Origin: CAZSLZ01 sp964607865
GTDB taxonomy: Bacteria; Vulcanimicrobiota; JAJTBE01; CAZSLZ01
Assembly (NCBI GenBank): GCA_964607865.1
Contig: CAZSLZ010000092.1
Location: 1 to 13,826 of the forward strand
Length of the DNA stretch: 13,826 nucleotides
Direction of reading: 5' to 3'
Of this stretch, positions 1 through 7,819 are shown piece after piece (the stretch's first letter is position 1; each line of letters starts with the position of its first letter). The translations under genes and the position numbers were made by a program. The notes under the pieces are model-generated. The model worked only from the letters and a program-made list of their open reading frames with translations, had not been told where the DNA came from and ran no database searches.

Positions 1-1423
1 GGGCCAGGCGGGTGTGGGCTCTATCGCCCGAAACGACAGCGATCAGGGTACTCTTTCATCGGTGGCCGGCATAATTAAAGAAGAAAAGGCTAAACAGAAA
101 AATACGCTGCTGCTGGATGCCGGCGATGTATCGGCAGGTTCTCCGGTTTCTGACCATTTCAAAGCGATTCCCATGATTGAGGGTATGAATCAATTGGGTT
201 ATGACGCCATGACCTTGGGGAACCACGATATTGACCGGGGAAGTGAAAGCATTAAAAATCTGGTAAACAATGCGGATTTTCCCGTTCTTGCCGCCAATAT
301 GAAGGAAAATGTCCCCGACAGCCAGAGAACGGGGGCCCTGCCTTATATAATGAAGGAAATTGACGGAGTAAAGGTGGGTATTCTGGGCCTGACCAATTCG
401 AAAATAGCTTCCATGTTTTTGCGGAAGGAAGATCAGAAAGCCCTGGAATTTGCCAATGCAGTGGATACTGCCCGGAAAACCATACCCCACATGAAAAAAG
501 ACGGGGCAGATCTGGTGGTCATGCTTTCTCACCTGGGTTTGAAGGAAGACCGGGAATTGGCGTCCCAGGTGGAGGGAATCGGCGTAATAGTGGGCGGCCA
601 CTCCCATGATACCATGGAAAAACCTGATGTAGTGAACGGCACTATTATTACCCAGGCCGGTTCCCATGGAAACAAACTGGGAAGGCTGGACCTGGAGCTG
701 GAAGTTAAACCCGGTTCAGCCAGAATTAAGAAATCTAATTTCAGGCTTATTTCCACCGATATAAAACATACAAAACCGGATCCACAAATTGAAAAAATTG
801 TGGGCAAATATACCCGTCAACTGGAACCCATATTGAACCAGAAGGTTGGCAAATCCAGGGTGGATTTGACCAAACGCAGCCATTATGATTACAAGGAAGA
901 ATCAAATCTGGGCAATTTTATTTGCGATGAAATCCGGGAATATACCGATTCTGATATTTGCATGATCCCACCGGGGGCCATCCATGGCGGGATTCCTGCT
1001 GGTGATATAACCCGGGGCAAAATCAGCCAGCTTCATCCTTTCGACAGCAAAATAAGCAAGATGGAAATGAAAGGAAAGGATATACGGGAAGTTCTGGAAC
1101 AATCCCTGGGCGGTTTCTGCCGCAGTTTCATGATTTCCGGCCTCAGAGTGGAGATTGACTCTTCACGCCCTTCGGGCCAGCAGGTTCTGGATATTAAAAT
1201 GGCGGACGGAACCAGCTTCGACCCTGAGAAAACCTATACCCTTGCCACCCAGGATACCGCCGCCGATGGCAGAATGGGCCTTGCAGCTTTCAGCCGGGGT
1301 TTGAACCGCAGAGATACTGAAAACAATATTGTTGATATACTTACCGAACAGATTGGCAAAAAAGATGAAATTTCTGCCCGGAAAGACGGAAGAATAATTA
1401 ACCGTGGCCTCTCTATGGCATAA
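1..1423 (+). CDS. UshA/5'-nucleotidase-family metallophosphoesterase, paralog 1 (5' truncated)
   Basis: The gene is open from the left edge: the frame beginning at base 2 reads G-Q-A-G before the GTG at 14, and G-Q aligns with the HGQ that follows the D-x-H metal motif in the neighbouring paralog. The real start and the first metal ligands are therefore outside the window and the GTG is internal. Visible calcineurin-like metal motifs, numbered from that GTG, are LDAGD (35-38), GNHD (69-72), LSHLG (171-175) and GGHSH (194-198). A 5'-nucleotidase C-terminal domain follows (about 275-469). Its nucleotide-binding loop is degenerate: the family N-x-G/S-x-x-R reads P-P-G-A-I-H (bases 968-985), and the second aromatic stacking block reads QDTAADG where paralog 2 has FDFLADG. 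It probably hydrolyses a phosphoester, but a classical nucleotide substrate is doubtful. The family is normally periplasmic or extracellular. The fold is confident; the substrate is unknown. Confidence 0.88.
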   Translation, partial: GQAGVGSIARNDSDQGTLSSVAGIIKEEKAKQKNTLLLDAGDVSAGSPVSDHFKAIPMIEGMNQLGYDAMTLGNHDIDRGSESIKNLVNNADFPVLAANMKENVPDSQRTGALPYIMKEIDGVKVGILGLTNSKIASMFLRKEDQKALEFANAVDTARKTIPHMKKDGADLVVMLSHLGLKEDRELASQVEGIGVIVGGHSHDTMEKPDVVNGTIITQAGSHGNKLGRLDLELEVKPGSARIKKSNFRLISTDIKHTKPDPQIEKIVGKYTRQLEPILNQKVGKSRVDLTKRSHYDYKEESNLGNFICDEIREYTDSDICMIPPGAIHGGIPAGDITRGKISQLHPFDSKISKMEMKGKDIREVLEQSLGGFCRSFMISGLRVEIDSSRPSGQQVLDIKMADGTSFDPEKTYTLATQDTAADGRMGLAAFSRGLNRRDTENNIVDILTEQIGKKDEISARKDGRIINRGLSMA

Positions 1424-1445
1424 ATGTTACAGAATTGTTAACTTC

Positions 1446-1470
1446 CCGCCGATTTAAGCTTTATCGGTGG
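1446..1470 (+). other. Intergenic hairpin after paralog 1
   Basis: Arms at 1446-1453 and 1463-1470 pair over 8 bp with one G-U wobble around a 9-nt loop. No T-run follows (the next bases are acttctcccc), so it is a poor intrinsic terminator. It could slow transcription from paralog 1 or simply lie across the -35 of the next promoter, which it overlaps. Confidence 0.35.
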
Positions 1471-1496
1471 ACTTCTCCCCTCACATGCTTTATAAT
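1468..1496 (+). promoter_or_regulatory. Predicted sigma70-type promoter for nucleotidase paralog 2
   Basis: A perfect -10 hexamer TATAAT lies at 1491-1496. TGGACT (4 of 6 matches to TTGACA) lies at 1468-1473 with a 17-nt spacer. Transcription would start near 1503, giving a leader of about 38 nt before the ATG at 1541. This suggests paralog 2 is transcribed separately from paralog 1. Confidence 0.5.
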
Positions 1497-1540
1497 ATTA
1501 TTGAGAAGACTATATAGAACTTTATTTTCGGGAGAATTGA

Positions 1541-3163
1541 ATGCGGATTGATCCAAAAAATGTAACCAATCAAGTTCCCGCGCGCCAACTGAATAAATCG
1601 CAGAAGAAGCCCGCAAAAACTGAGTCGGGAATCAAGGATTCGGTAAGCATTTCTGATGGGAAAAACCCCAGAGCGGGAAAACAGAGAATTACCATCGTTC
1701 ACACCAATGACATGCACGGCCAGGCGCAGGTAAAACCCGGAGGCGAAACCGGCCGTTGGGACAGCGGGTTACCCCTGGTAGGCGCTGCAGTAAAACGGGA
1801 AAAGGAAAGAAACGAAAATGTAATTTTGCTGGATGCCGGCGATATCTCATCGGGTACCGTGGTTTCAGATTACTACAAGGCTATTCCCATGATGGACGGC
1901 CTGAACCATCTGGGTTATGACGCCATGACTCTGGGAAACCATGAATTCGACGGAGGCAGGGAGGCTTTAAAAGAACTGGTTGCTCACGCCAAATTCCCGG
2001 TTATTTCTGCCAATGTGAAAGATAAAAGCCATGATCCGATTAATATCAAGCCCTACATAATGAAACAGGTAGGAGATGTAAAAGTGGGCATAATGGGCCT
2101 TACAACCCTGGAAGTTGCCACCATGATATCCAACCCCGAGGATAAGAAAGCCCTGGAATTCCTTTCTGTCGAGGACACCGCAAAAAAGACAGTCCCCCGG
2201 ATGCGGGAAGAAGGCGCTGATGTGGTTGTGGTTCTGTCCCATCTGGGTTATGAGGAAGACAAGAAGTTAGCCAAATCCGTTAAAGGTATCGATTTTATAA
2301 TAGGTGGCCATTCTCACACTAAAGCAACCGGCCCCGAGGACAAAAAACCGGGCAAGTTCTTCAAGTTTGAAGATACAGTAATCGTTTCCACCGGAGCTTT
2401 TGGCGAGAAAGTGGGCAAACTGGATATCGATGTCAAGTTTGATAAAAAAGGAAAGGCTGATATCGATAAAGTCCGCTCAAAATTAATGACTGTAGGCACC
2501 AAGAGCCTGGAGCCCGACCCGGCGATCAAAAGAATAATCAATAAATATGCCAGAAAACTGAACAAAATTATGGGCAAGAAAATCGGCGAAACCAAAGTTG
2601 ACCTGACTCAGCGGGATTATCATACTTTCAAGGAAGAATCCACCCTGGGCAACTATGTAACCGATGCCGTTCGAAGAATGACCAATACTGACGTCTGCCT
2701 GTTGAACAATTCAGCTTTACGCACCAATATAAAACAGGGAGAAATAACCATGGGCAAAATCCATGAACTTCATCCCTTCGAAAATAAAATTTCCGTGGTT
2801 AAAATGAAAGGCAGGGACATCAAGCAGGCCATGGAGGAAATCCTTTCAGGCCCTGCTCATGGTTTTGCGGTTTCAGGTCTGAAAGTGGAACTTGACACCT
2901 CCAAACCTCCGGGAAAACAGGTAATTTCCGTAAGCAAAACCGATGGTTCCAAATTTGAAGAGAATAAAACCTACAGCGTTACTACCTTTGATTTTTTAGC
3001 TGATGGGAATATGGACATTAATTCCTTCAAAAAGACCAGAAAACGCGATGATACCGATGAAAGCCTCAGGGATATCCTCATAAGCGCCATTGAAGAAGGC
3101 GAGGAAATTTTTGCCGCCACCGACGGGCGTATAGTTAACCACGATTCCAACCTGGGGTTCTAA
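1541..3163 (+). CDS. UshA/5'-nucleotidase-family metallophosphoesterase, paralog 2
   Basis: 540 aa. The ATG is preceded by GGGAG (1530-1534) at 6-nt spacing. All metal-site motifs of the family are present: HTNDMHG (D57, H59), LDAGD (D101), GNHEFD (N133, H134), LSHLG (H234) and GGHSH (H257, H259). The C-terminal nucleotide-binding domain (about 345-540) keeps the substrate-loop Asn and Arg (NNSALR, 389-394), F413 of HPFEN, and the second aromatic block FDFLADG (483-489). It should hydrolyse nucleoside phosphates or related phosphoesters. There is no Sec signal peptide or lipobox. Instead, about 48 disordered residues open with MRIDPKN and carry KDSVSIS at 32-38, which resembles the N-terminus of flagellar anti-sigma factor FlgM. 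It is clearly related to the upstream gene. Its TAA overlaps the convergent photolyase stop. Confidence 0.93.
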   Translation: MRIDPKNVTNQVPARQLNKSQKKPAKTESGIKDSVSISDGKNPRAGKQRITIVHTNDMHGQAQVKPGGETGRWDSGLPLVGAAVKREKERNENVILLDAGDISSGTVVSDYYKAIPMMDGLNHLGYDAMTLGNHEFDGGREALKELVAHAKFPVISANVKDKSHDPINIKPYIMKQVGDVKVGIMGLTTLEVATMISNPEDKKALEFLSVEDTAKKTVPRMREEGADVVVVLSHLGYEEDKKLAKSVKGIDFIIGGHSHTKATGPEDKKPGKFFKFEDTVIVSTGAFGEKVGKLDIDVKFDKKGKADIDKVRSKLMTVGTKSLEPDPAIKRIINKYARKLNKIMGKKIGETKVDLTQRDYHTFKEESTLGNYVTDAVRRMTNTDVCLLNNSALRTNIKQGEITMGKIHELHPFENKISVVKMKGRDIKQAMEEILSGPAHGFAVSGLKVELDTSKPPGKQVISVSKTDGSKFEENKTYSVTTFDFLADGNMDINSFKKTRKRDDTDESLRDILISAIEEGEEIFAATDGRIVNHDSNLGF

Positions 3164-4536
3164 ACATTTTTCTTTAATGAACTCACTGTTTTTTCAACCT
3201 GGTTAACATAGGTATCGGCATCGAATTTTCTTTTTAACCCTCTGTCGTTCATATATCTGATTTTGCCGAAAATTTCCCGTTCCTTCCAGGGCTGGTCATG
3301 TTTTCCAAAACACCATGCCACCCCGGCAAACCCGTTTGGGCCTCTTCCATCCAATTCATACCTGTTGTTCAATTCCAGGGCAATTTCATAGGCTTCCCGG
3401 GGATTCTCCGTCCATTCAATTATTTTTTTACCCCAATACATCCGCATATACCCATGCATCTTGCCGGAATAAACCATCTGGTCTTGGGCGGCATTCCAGT
3501 ATTTATCGTGGGTTTTGCCCCTTTCAAGTTCATCAAAGCTATATGTATATTCCCGGCGATCCTTGGTGTGTTCTTCCAGGGTTTTCCGGCACCAGTCAGG
3601 CAGCGATTGAAATTCATCATAAAACGGGTTGAAATGGACAAAGTTGATAGCCAACTCCCTTCGAACAATCAACTCTTCCAGGTAAGTTTCAGCACCTGGG
3701 CTTCCAGTTTCCTCGACTTTCAAGGCGATATATAAAGGGGAAACCTGCCCGAAATGCAGATAGGGGCTCATGTTGGAAAGCCCATCTATGGCGGGGTTGT
3801 TTTTCCATTCAGGATATAAATCGAGGCGATTCTGAATAAAATTGAACAGATATCCCCGGGCTTCATTAATACCCCCGTGGTAATCAAATCTTCCCGGCAG
3901 CCTGTTTATCAGGCCCAAATTATTTAAAACTTTATCAGGCTCAGATAAATCAAGCTCTTCAATCTCCAGGTTTATGCCTAAAGATGATTTTCTGAGTTCT
4001 CTCTTTTCCAGAGGCTGCATATATTTATTTAACAACTTATGAATTCTGGGGCGTAAAGTACGGGCTGCATATTCTTCTTTTGAAGATGCCTCCTCCACAG
4101 GCACAATGACATCAGTTTCTACCTGAATTAACGGACATTTTATTTTTTTTCCAGCTTCTTTTCGCCATTCTTTCTGGAGACGGGTATATCCCCGGTCGGT
4201 TACCACCATAGCGGCGTTTTCTGCAATTTCCACAATACCTTTTTCCGGTGATTTTGCCTGGCAGATAAGCTTGATCTTTCTCCTCTCCAGAAATTCTCTG
4301 GTTTCCTGTAACCCCTGAACCATAAATAAATAATGATTGTAAACCGCCCCATGGTAATCCGGGGTCAAACCTATATAGGCTAGCAAGGGTTTGTTTAAAT
4401 CGCCGGCTTTTTCAATGGCAAACTCCAGGGCATGGTTATAATCCTCCCTCTGAGCAGCCTGCATCCAATATAGAACAAAATCGCCATTCTGTATTTTTCT
4501 GTCATTTAAATACTGAATTCTTTCCTTATGAATCAT
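3160..4536 (-). CDS. phr: Class II CPD photolyase (deoxyribodipyrimidine photo-lyase)
   Basis: This flavoenzyme uses light to split cyclobutane pyrimidine dimers in DNA. An N-terminal Rossmann-like antenna domain (about residues 15-145) is followed by the helical FAD domain. Class II signatures are NMSPYLHFGQVSP (about 255-267), ELIVRRELAINFVHFN, KMHGYMRMYWGKKIIEW (about 359-375), ELDGRGPNGFAGVAWCFGKHD (about 394-414, given in part) and IRYMNDRGLKRKFD near the end. These match class II rather than class I enzymes. The reading frame extends 7 codons upstream to a TTG at 4557. I prefer the ATG at 4536 because GGAAG (plus-strand 4543-4547) sits 6 nt before it, giving 458 aa, usual for class II. 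It is divergent from the membrane-protein operon (81-nt gap). Its TAG at 3160-3162 overlaps the TAA of the convergent nucleotidase. Confidence 0.95.
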   Translation of the reverse strand: MIHKERIQYLNDRKIQNGDFVLYWMQAAQREDYNHALEFAIEKAGDLNKPLLAYIGLTPDYHGAVYNHYLFMVQGLQETREFLERRKIKLICQAKSPEKGIVEIAENAAMVVTDRGYTRLQKEWRKEAGKKIKCPLIQVETDVIVPVEEASSKEEYAARTLRPRIHKLLNKYMQPLEKRELRKSSLGINLEIEELDLSEPDKVLNNLGLINRLPGRFDYHGGINEARGYLFNFIQNRLDLYPEWKNNPAIDGLSNMSPYLHFGQVSPLYIALKVEETGSPGAETYLEELIVRRELAINFVHFNPFYDEFQSLPDWCRKTLEEHTKDRREYTYSFDELERGKTHDKYWNAAQDQMVYSGKMHGYMRMYWGKKIIEWTENPREAYEIALELNNRYELDGRGPNGFAGVAWCFGKHDQPWKEREIFGKIRYMNDRGLKRKFDADTYVNQVEKTVSSLKKNV

Positions 4537-4574
4537 TTTACACTTCCAATTTATCAATGTTCACTATTAATTCT

Positions 4575-4603
4575 TTAACAGAACAGGTAAGTCCCTTTAT
4601 TCA
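4575..4603 (+). promoter_or_regulatory. Weak candidate promoter for the 4618-7668 operon
   Basis: TTAACA (5 of 6 matches to TTGACA) at 4575-4580 is followed after 17 nt by TATTCA (4598-4603), which matches the -10 consensus only partly. It lies in the 81-nt divergent gap with the photolyase, where a + strand promoter is expected. The match alone is weak. Confidence 0.28.
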
Positions 4604-4617
4604 TAGAAATCTGAGTT

Positions 4618-5889
4618 ATGCGTATTGAGGAAAAAGATCAGGTTACTACAATTCATTTTCCTTCCTGCACCTACAGGGAAACAGCAAAAACAGTGGGATT
4701 ATTTCTGCTGCTGTTTCCCGGGCTGCTGATGCTCTGGATAGGCACCAGCTTCGATATTGCCGGAGCATTCTGGTGGTACACTTTTTTATTCTATGCATTG
4801 GCGGGTTTGGGGCTATGGTGGGTGGCAGGTTTCGAAAAAAAAATTGAGATCCACCCCGAACGTATTTACGTGAAAAGTTCGTTATTTTTACCCGAATATG
4901 AATACCCCGTAAAAGAAAAGATGGTCCTGTTTATCGAAAATTACCCGTGGATTCAGCTGGTTTTCCCCAGGGAATACTGGCGGGTAAGTGTCGGGTATCC
5001 TGAAGACAATGAAGTTTTCGAACTTATTGAAGAGATGAATGACTTTCATTCCACAAAAAAAATAGCCGGTTATCTAAGTTGTAAATTGAAGCTGCCTGTG
5101 GTGGATTATACATACCAGGATCAAAATGAAATTATCATGTATATGGCCCCTGAAGAGGTTCAACTTCCCTTTGCCTGGCGGGTTGTAAAATTTCCTGATT
5201 TACTTGAAGTGGGAGAACTGCCTGCGGATAAATCGGTTTTTGAAGATATAATATCCACAAAAAAACGGATTTATAAATGGTCGGGGTTCACCACCGACAG
5301 TATTATTAACGCCTGTATAATAGCAGGCGTTGCAGTTCTGACAGTGGCTTTCGGCCTTGTCAGCGCCGAACCGGGAGCCCTCATATCCCTTACATTCCTG
5401 GTGGAAAACCAGATTTTATATTACCTGATTCTACTAGCTCTGCTTGCCCATATTTTCTTCTTATCAGGTAAACGAAAGAAACTGGAGTTGACACCGGAAA
5501 ATTTAAGTTATGAATCCAAATTCTTTCACTTTATGATGGACAACACAGAAATTCCGATTTCCAGAATTACAGAAATCAGAGTCAAACCCTGTCCCGGCGG
5601 TTTCTTTCTGTTAATAATTTCTCCCGATAAATCTCTTTCCCTCACCACCCATCATCGGGGAATAGCTAATTTTGGGCATCTTTTGTGGTTCTGTAGCCGC
5701 ATTCAGGATTTTCTGCTTAACAACCGCACCCCCGAATTGCTGAGCCCATCACAAAAAGACGTATTTGACCTGGAATTAAGAAAGAAAAAAAAGTTTAAAA
5801 AGGTAGAAGTTGAAGAAACCTCTGATAAAACCCCACCAGAAGAAGGTAAAGAAGAGGTGGAAAAAGAACCGAAAGACGAAAATTCATAA
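4618..5889 (+). CDS. Duplicated four-TM membrane protein with two PH-like domains, function unknown
   Basis: I do not recognise a named family. The 423 residues show an internal duplication: a hydrophobic hairpin (about 24-43 and 49-70) followed by a beta-rich segment starting KKIEIHPERIYVKSSLF (74-90), then a second hairpin (about 229-249 and 265-283) followed by KKLELTPENLSYESKFF (287-303). The two beta segments align with each other and resemble bacterial PH-like domains that sit after TM pairs. After the second unit comes a Lys/Glu-rich, probably disordered cytoplasmic tail (about 385-423). No signal peptide, catalytic motif or metal-binding motif is seen. The ribosome site is weak (GAG just before the ATG at 4618). 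It is the first gene of a likely operon with ndk (24-nt gap) and the solute-binding lipoprotein. Confidence 0.8.
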   Translation: MRIEEKDQVTTIHFPSCTYRETAKTVGLFLLLFPGLLMLWIGTSFDIAGAFWWYTFLFYALAGLGLWWVAGFEKKIEIHPERIYVKSSLFLPEYEYPVKEKMVLFIENYPWIQLVFPREYWRVSVGYPEDNEVFELIEEMNDFHSTKKIAGYLSCKLKLPVVDYTYQDQNEIIMYMAPEEVQLPFAWRVVKFPDLLEVGELPADKSVFEDIISTKKRIYKWSGFTTDSIINACIIAGVAVLTVAFGLVSAEPGALISLTFLVENQILYYLILLALLAHIFFLSGKRKKLELTPENLSYESKFFHFMMDNTEIPISRITEIRVKPCPGGFFLLIISPDKSLSLTTHHRGIANFGHLLWFCSRIQDFLLNNRTPELLSPSQKDVFDLELRKKKKFKKVEVEETSDKTPPEEGKEEVEKEPKDENS

Positions 5890-5913
5890 ATAGAAGCAAA
5901 TAAGGAGCATATT

Positions 5914-6363
5914 ATGAAACAGGAAACTACTTTATTACTGGTTAAACCCGACTCAGTAAAACGAGGCATCATCGGCCAAATTCTGTCCCGATTTGAAAAC
6001 AAAGGCCTGACAATTGCCGCAATGAAACTTATCTGGCTGGAAGAAGAAAAAGCCAGAGAACTTTATAAACCCCACGTGGGCAAGCCTTTTTATGAACCCA
6101 CCGTAAAATATATGACATCTTCACCCATTGTCGCGGTAGCTTTGAGAGGCTTTGATGCAATTAATATAGTTCGCAAACTGAACGGAGCCACCCGCCCCAA
6201 CGAGGCTGACCCCGGAACCATAAGAGGCGATTTTGGCCAGAGAGTGGATTTTAACTGTGTCCATGGCTCCGATTCCCCGGAAAACGCCCAGCGTGAATTG
6301 GCAATATTCTTTAACGAAAAAGAACTTTTGAATTATGAACGCAGCCTGGAAGAGTGGATCTGA
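5914..6363 (+). CDS. ndk: Nucleoside diphosphate kinase
   Basis: NDK transfers the gamma-phosphate of ATP to nucleoside diphosphates through a phosphohistidine, balancing NTP and dNTP pools in the cytoplasm. The 149-aa length is slightly above the bacterial norm of about 140, with a short C-terminal extension (YERSLEEWI). The catalytic block NCVHGSDSPENAQRE contains His117. Other conserved features are KPDSV (K11), Y51 with H54 in the KPHVGKPFY block, MTSSP (67-71), NGATRPNEADPGTIRGDF (90-107) with R94 and R104, and N114. A strong AAGGAG (5902-5907) lies 6 nt before the ATG. It is flanked in the same direction by the membrane protein (24 nt upstream) and the solute-binding protein (3 nt downstream), so the three are probably co-transcribed. 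Confidence 0.97.
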   Translation: MKQETTLLLVKPDSVKRGIIGQILSRFENKGLTIAAMKLIWLEEEKARELYKPHVGKPFYEPTVKYMTSSPIVAVALRGFDAINIVRKLNGATRPNEADPGTIRGDFGQRVDFNCVHGSDSPENAQRELAIFFNEKELLNYERSLEEWI

Positions 6364-6366
6364 TTT

Positions 6367-7668
6367 ATGAAGCCGGAACCCGGAACCGATATTAAATACA
6401 GATTGAAAAAGTCGTCAGTTTTACTTTTGCTGGTTTTTTTTGCGGTTTGTATATCGGTTTCGGGTTGTTCTGGCAGAAAACGGGTTTCTGATAAAACAAA
6501 AATTGAATTCTGGACTATTTCCCTGAAACCGACTTATGAGGACTATATAAACGGAATAATCGAAGAATTCGAAAAAGATCATTCAGGTGTGGAAGTTGAA
6601 TGGATCGATATGCCCCAGAGCGTAATTATGCAGAAGCTCATGGCGTCGATTGCCGGTGGTGTTTCTCCCGATGTGGTGAACCTGAACCCTGGTTATACCC
6701 TGGTTTTGGCACAGAATAACGCCTTGGTGAATATGGATAAAGCTGTTTCTCAGGACAAAAAAGATCAATATTTTAAGAGTTTATGGGAATCCTCCAATTT
6801 CGAGGGCGCCAGTTATGGAATTCCCTGGTATGTCACCACAAGAGTGATAATTTATAATAGCGAGATATTCAGAAAAGCCAGCCTGGATCCCGATGATCCG
6901 CCACAAACCAGAAACGAAGTAGAGGAATACTCCCGCAGAATCAGAGAAAACACCGATTCTTACGGTTATATGCCTTCCATTAAAATTTTTGAAGATTTTA
7001 TAATGGAAGATGTCCCCCTGGTTTCTGAAGATCGAAAAAAAGCTGTCTTCGATAATGAAGAAGGAATAAAGATATTAAAATGGTATGTTCAACTCAAGAA
7101 ACAGGGGTTGATTCCCACCGAAACCCTGGCCGAGGGTTATACTGGAGCATTGAACCGTTATCAGAGCGGAAACCTGGCCATGGTAATAGCCGGCCCCACT
7201 CTTTTAATGAAAATTAGAAGCGATGCCCCTGATATTTATGAAAAAACCAGGGTTGCCCCCATGCCCCTGGGCATAGCAAAAATTGTCCCTGCCTCCACCA
7301 TGAACCTTGTAGTGCCCAGGGCATCAAAACATAAAGAACTGGCAGTGGAATTCGCCTTATTTGTAACCAACAACAGACACCAGCTGGAGTTCTGCAAACT
7401 GGTCCCCCTTCTGCCTTCAACAAAAAAAGCTGCCAGGGATGAATTCTTCCAGAAGGGAAAGGGCGAACCCTTACAGGATGAAGCTATACGTATTTCAATA
7501 AATCAGCTTGAGTATGCAAAAGATATGTCGCTGGGCCTGAAAGACTCGGGCAAATTGTCCCGTATAATGCATGAGGCGGTGGAAGCTGCTTATTATGACA
7601 GAAAATCAGTAGAGGAAGCCTTGAGTGAAGCGGAGGAGAGATGGAATAAGATTTTAAGGACACATTGA
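6367..7668 (+). CDS. ABC transporter solute-binding lipoprotein (family 1, sugar-type)
   Basis: 433 aa. An n-region with K14-K15 and a hydrophobic core (about 17-30) lead to the lipobox VSGC with Cys34, so the mature protein should be a lipoprotein anchored at the membrane surface. The mature part follows the family 1 extracellular solute-binding pattern: EFWT at the start, a helix ending IIEEFEKDHSGVEVEW, IAGGVSPDVVNLNP, YGIPWYVTTRVIIYN, YQSGNLAMVIAGPTLL and an NLVVPRASKHKELAVEFALF segment near the C-terminal lobe. These binders usually deliver mono- or oligosaccharides, or sometimes glycerol phosphates, to MalFG-type permeases. The substrate cannot be read from sequence. No permease or ATPase gene lies next to it. 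It starts 3 nt after the ndk stop, with no obvious ribosome site, suggesting translational coupling. Confidence 0.9.
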   Translation: MKPEPGTDIKYRLKKSSVLLLLVFFAVCISVSGCSGRKRVSDKTKIEFWTISLKPTYEDYINGIIEEFEKDHSGVEVEWIDMPQSVIMQKLMASIAGGVSPDVVNLNPGYTLVLAQNNALVNMDKAVSQDKKDQYFKSLWESSNFEGASYGIPWYVTTRVIIYNSEIFRKASLDPDDPPQTRNEVEEYSRRIRENTDSYGYMPSIKIFEDFIMEDVPLVSEDRKKAVFDNEEGIKILKWYVQLKKQGLIPTETLAEGYTGALNRYQSGNLAMVIAGPTLLMKIRSDAPDIYEKTRVAPMPLGIAKIVPASTMNLVVPRASKHKELAVEFALFVTNNRHQLEFCKLVPLLPSTKKAARDEFFQKGKGEPLQDEAIRISINQLEYAKDMSLGLKDSGKLSRIMHEAVEAAYYDRKSVEEALSEAEERWNKILRTH

Positions 7669-7819
7669 TTGGACAGGCAAAGACTTCATTCAAGTAAGCG
7701 GTTTGAAACCAGGGAACCGGTTGTTCGCAACAAAGTTTTGTCTTCAGCCAGGTTTCATTTTCTAATGGGTAAAAAAAGACGTTATTGTGAGGTATTTCAT
7801 GTAGTGGCAACCTAAAGGA

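Noticed and set aside
56..667. 203-aa - strand frame over paralog 1
   Set aside because: Antisense shadow of the conserved phosphoesterase domain.
3298..3735. 145-aa + strand frame opposite the photolyase
   Set aside because: It is antisense to a clear class II photolyase, has no ribosome site and an unnatural Pro/Phe/His-rich composition.
4536..4557. TTG at 4557 as the photolyase start
   Set aside because: The ATG at 4536 has a GGAAG site at 6-nt spacing, and the seven extra residues add nothing typical of the family.
7720..7731. GTTG-TTCG-CAAC hairpin after the solute-binding protein as a terminator
   Set aside because: The stem is only 4 bp and the following AAAGTTTTGTC is a weak T-run, so it cannot be called a terminator with confidence.
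7669..7815. 48-codon open stretch in frame after the stop of the solute-binding protein
   Set aside because: It has no start with a ribosome site, no recognisable content and is short enough to be chance.
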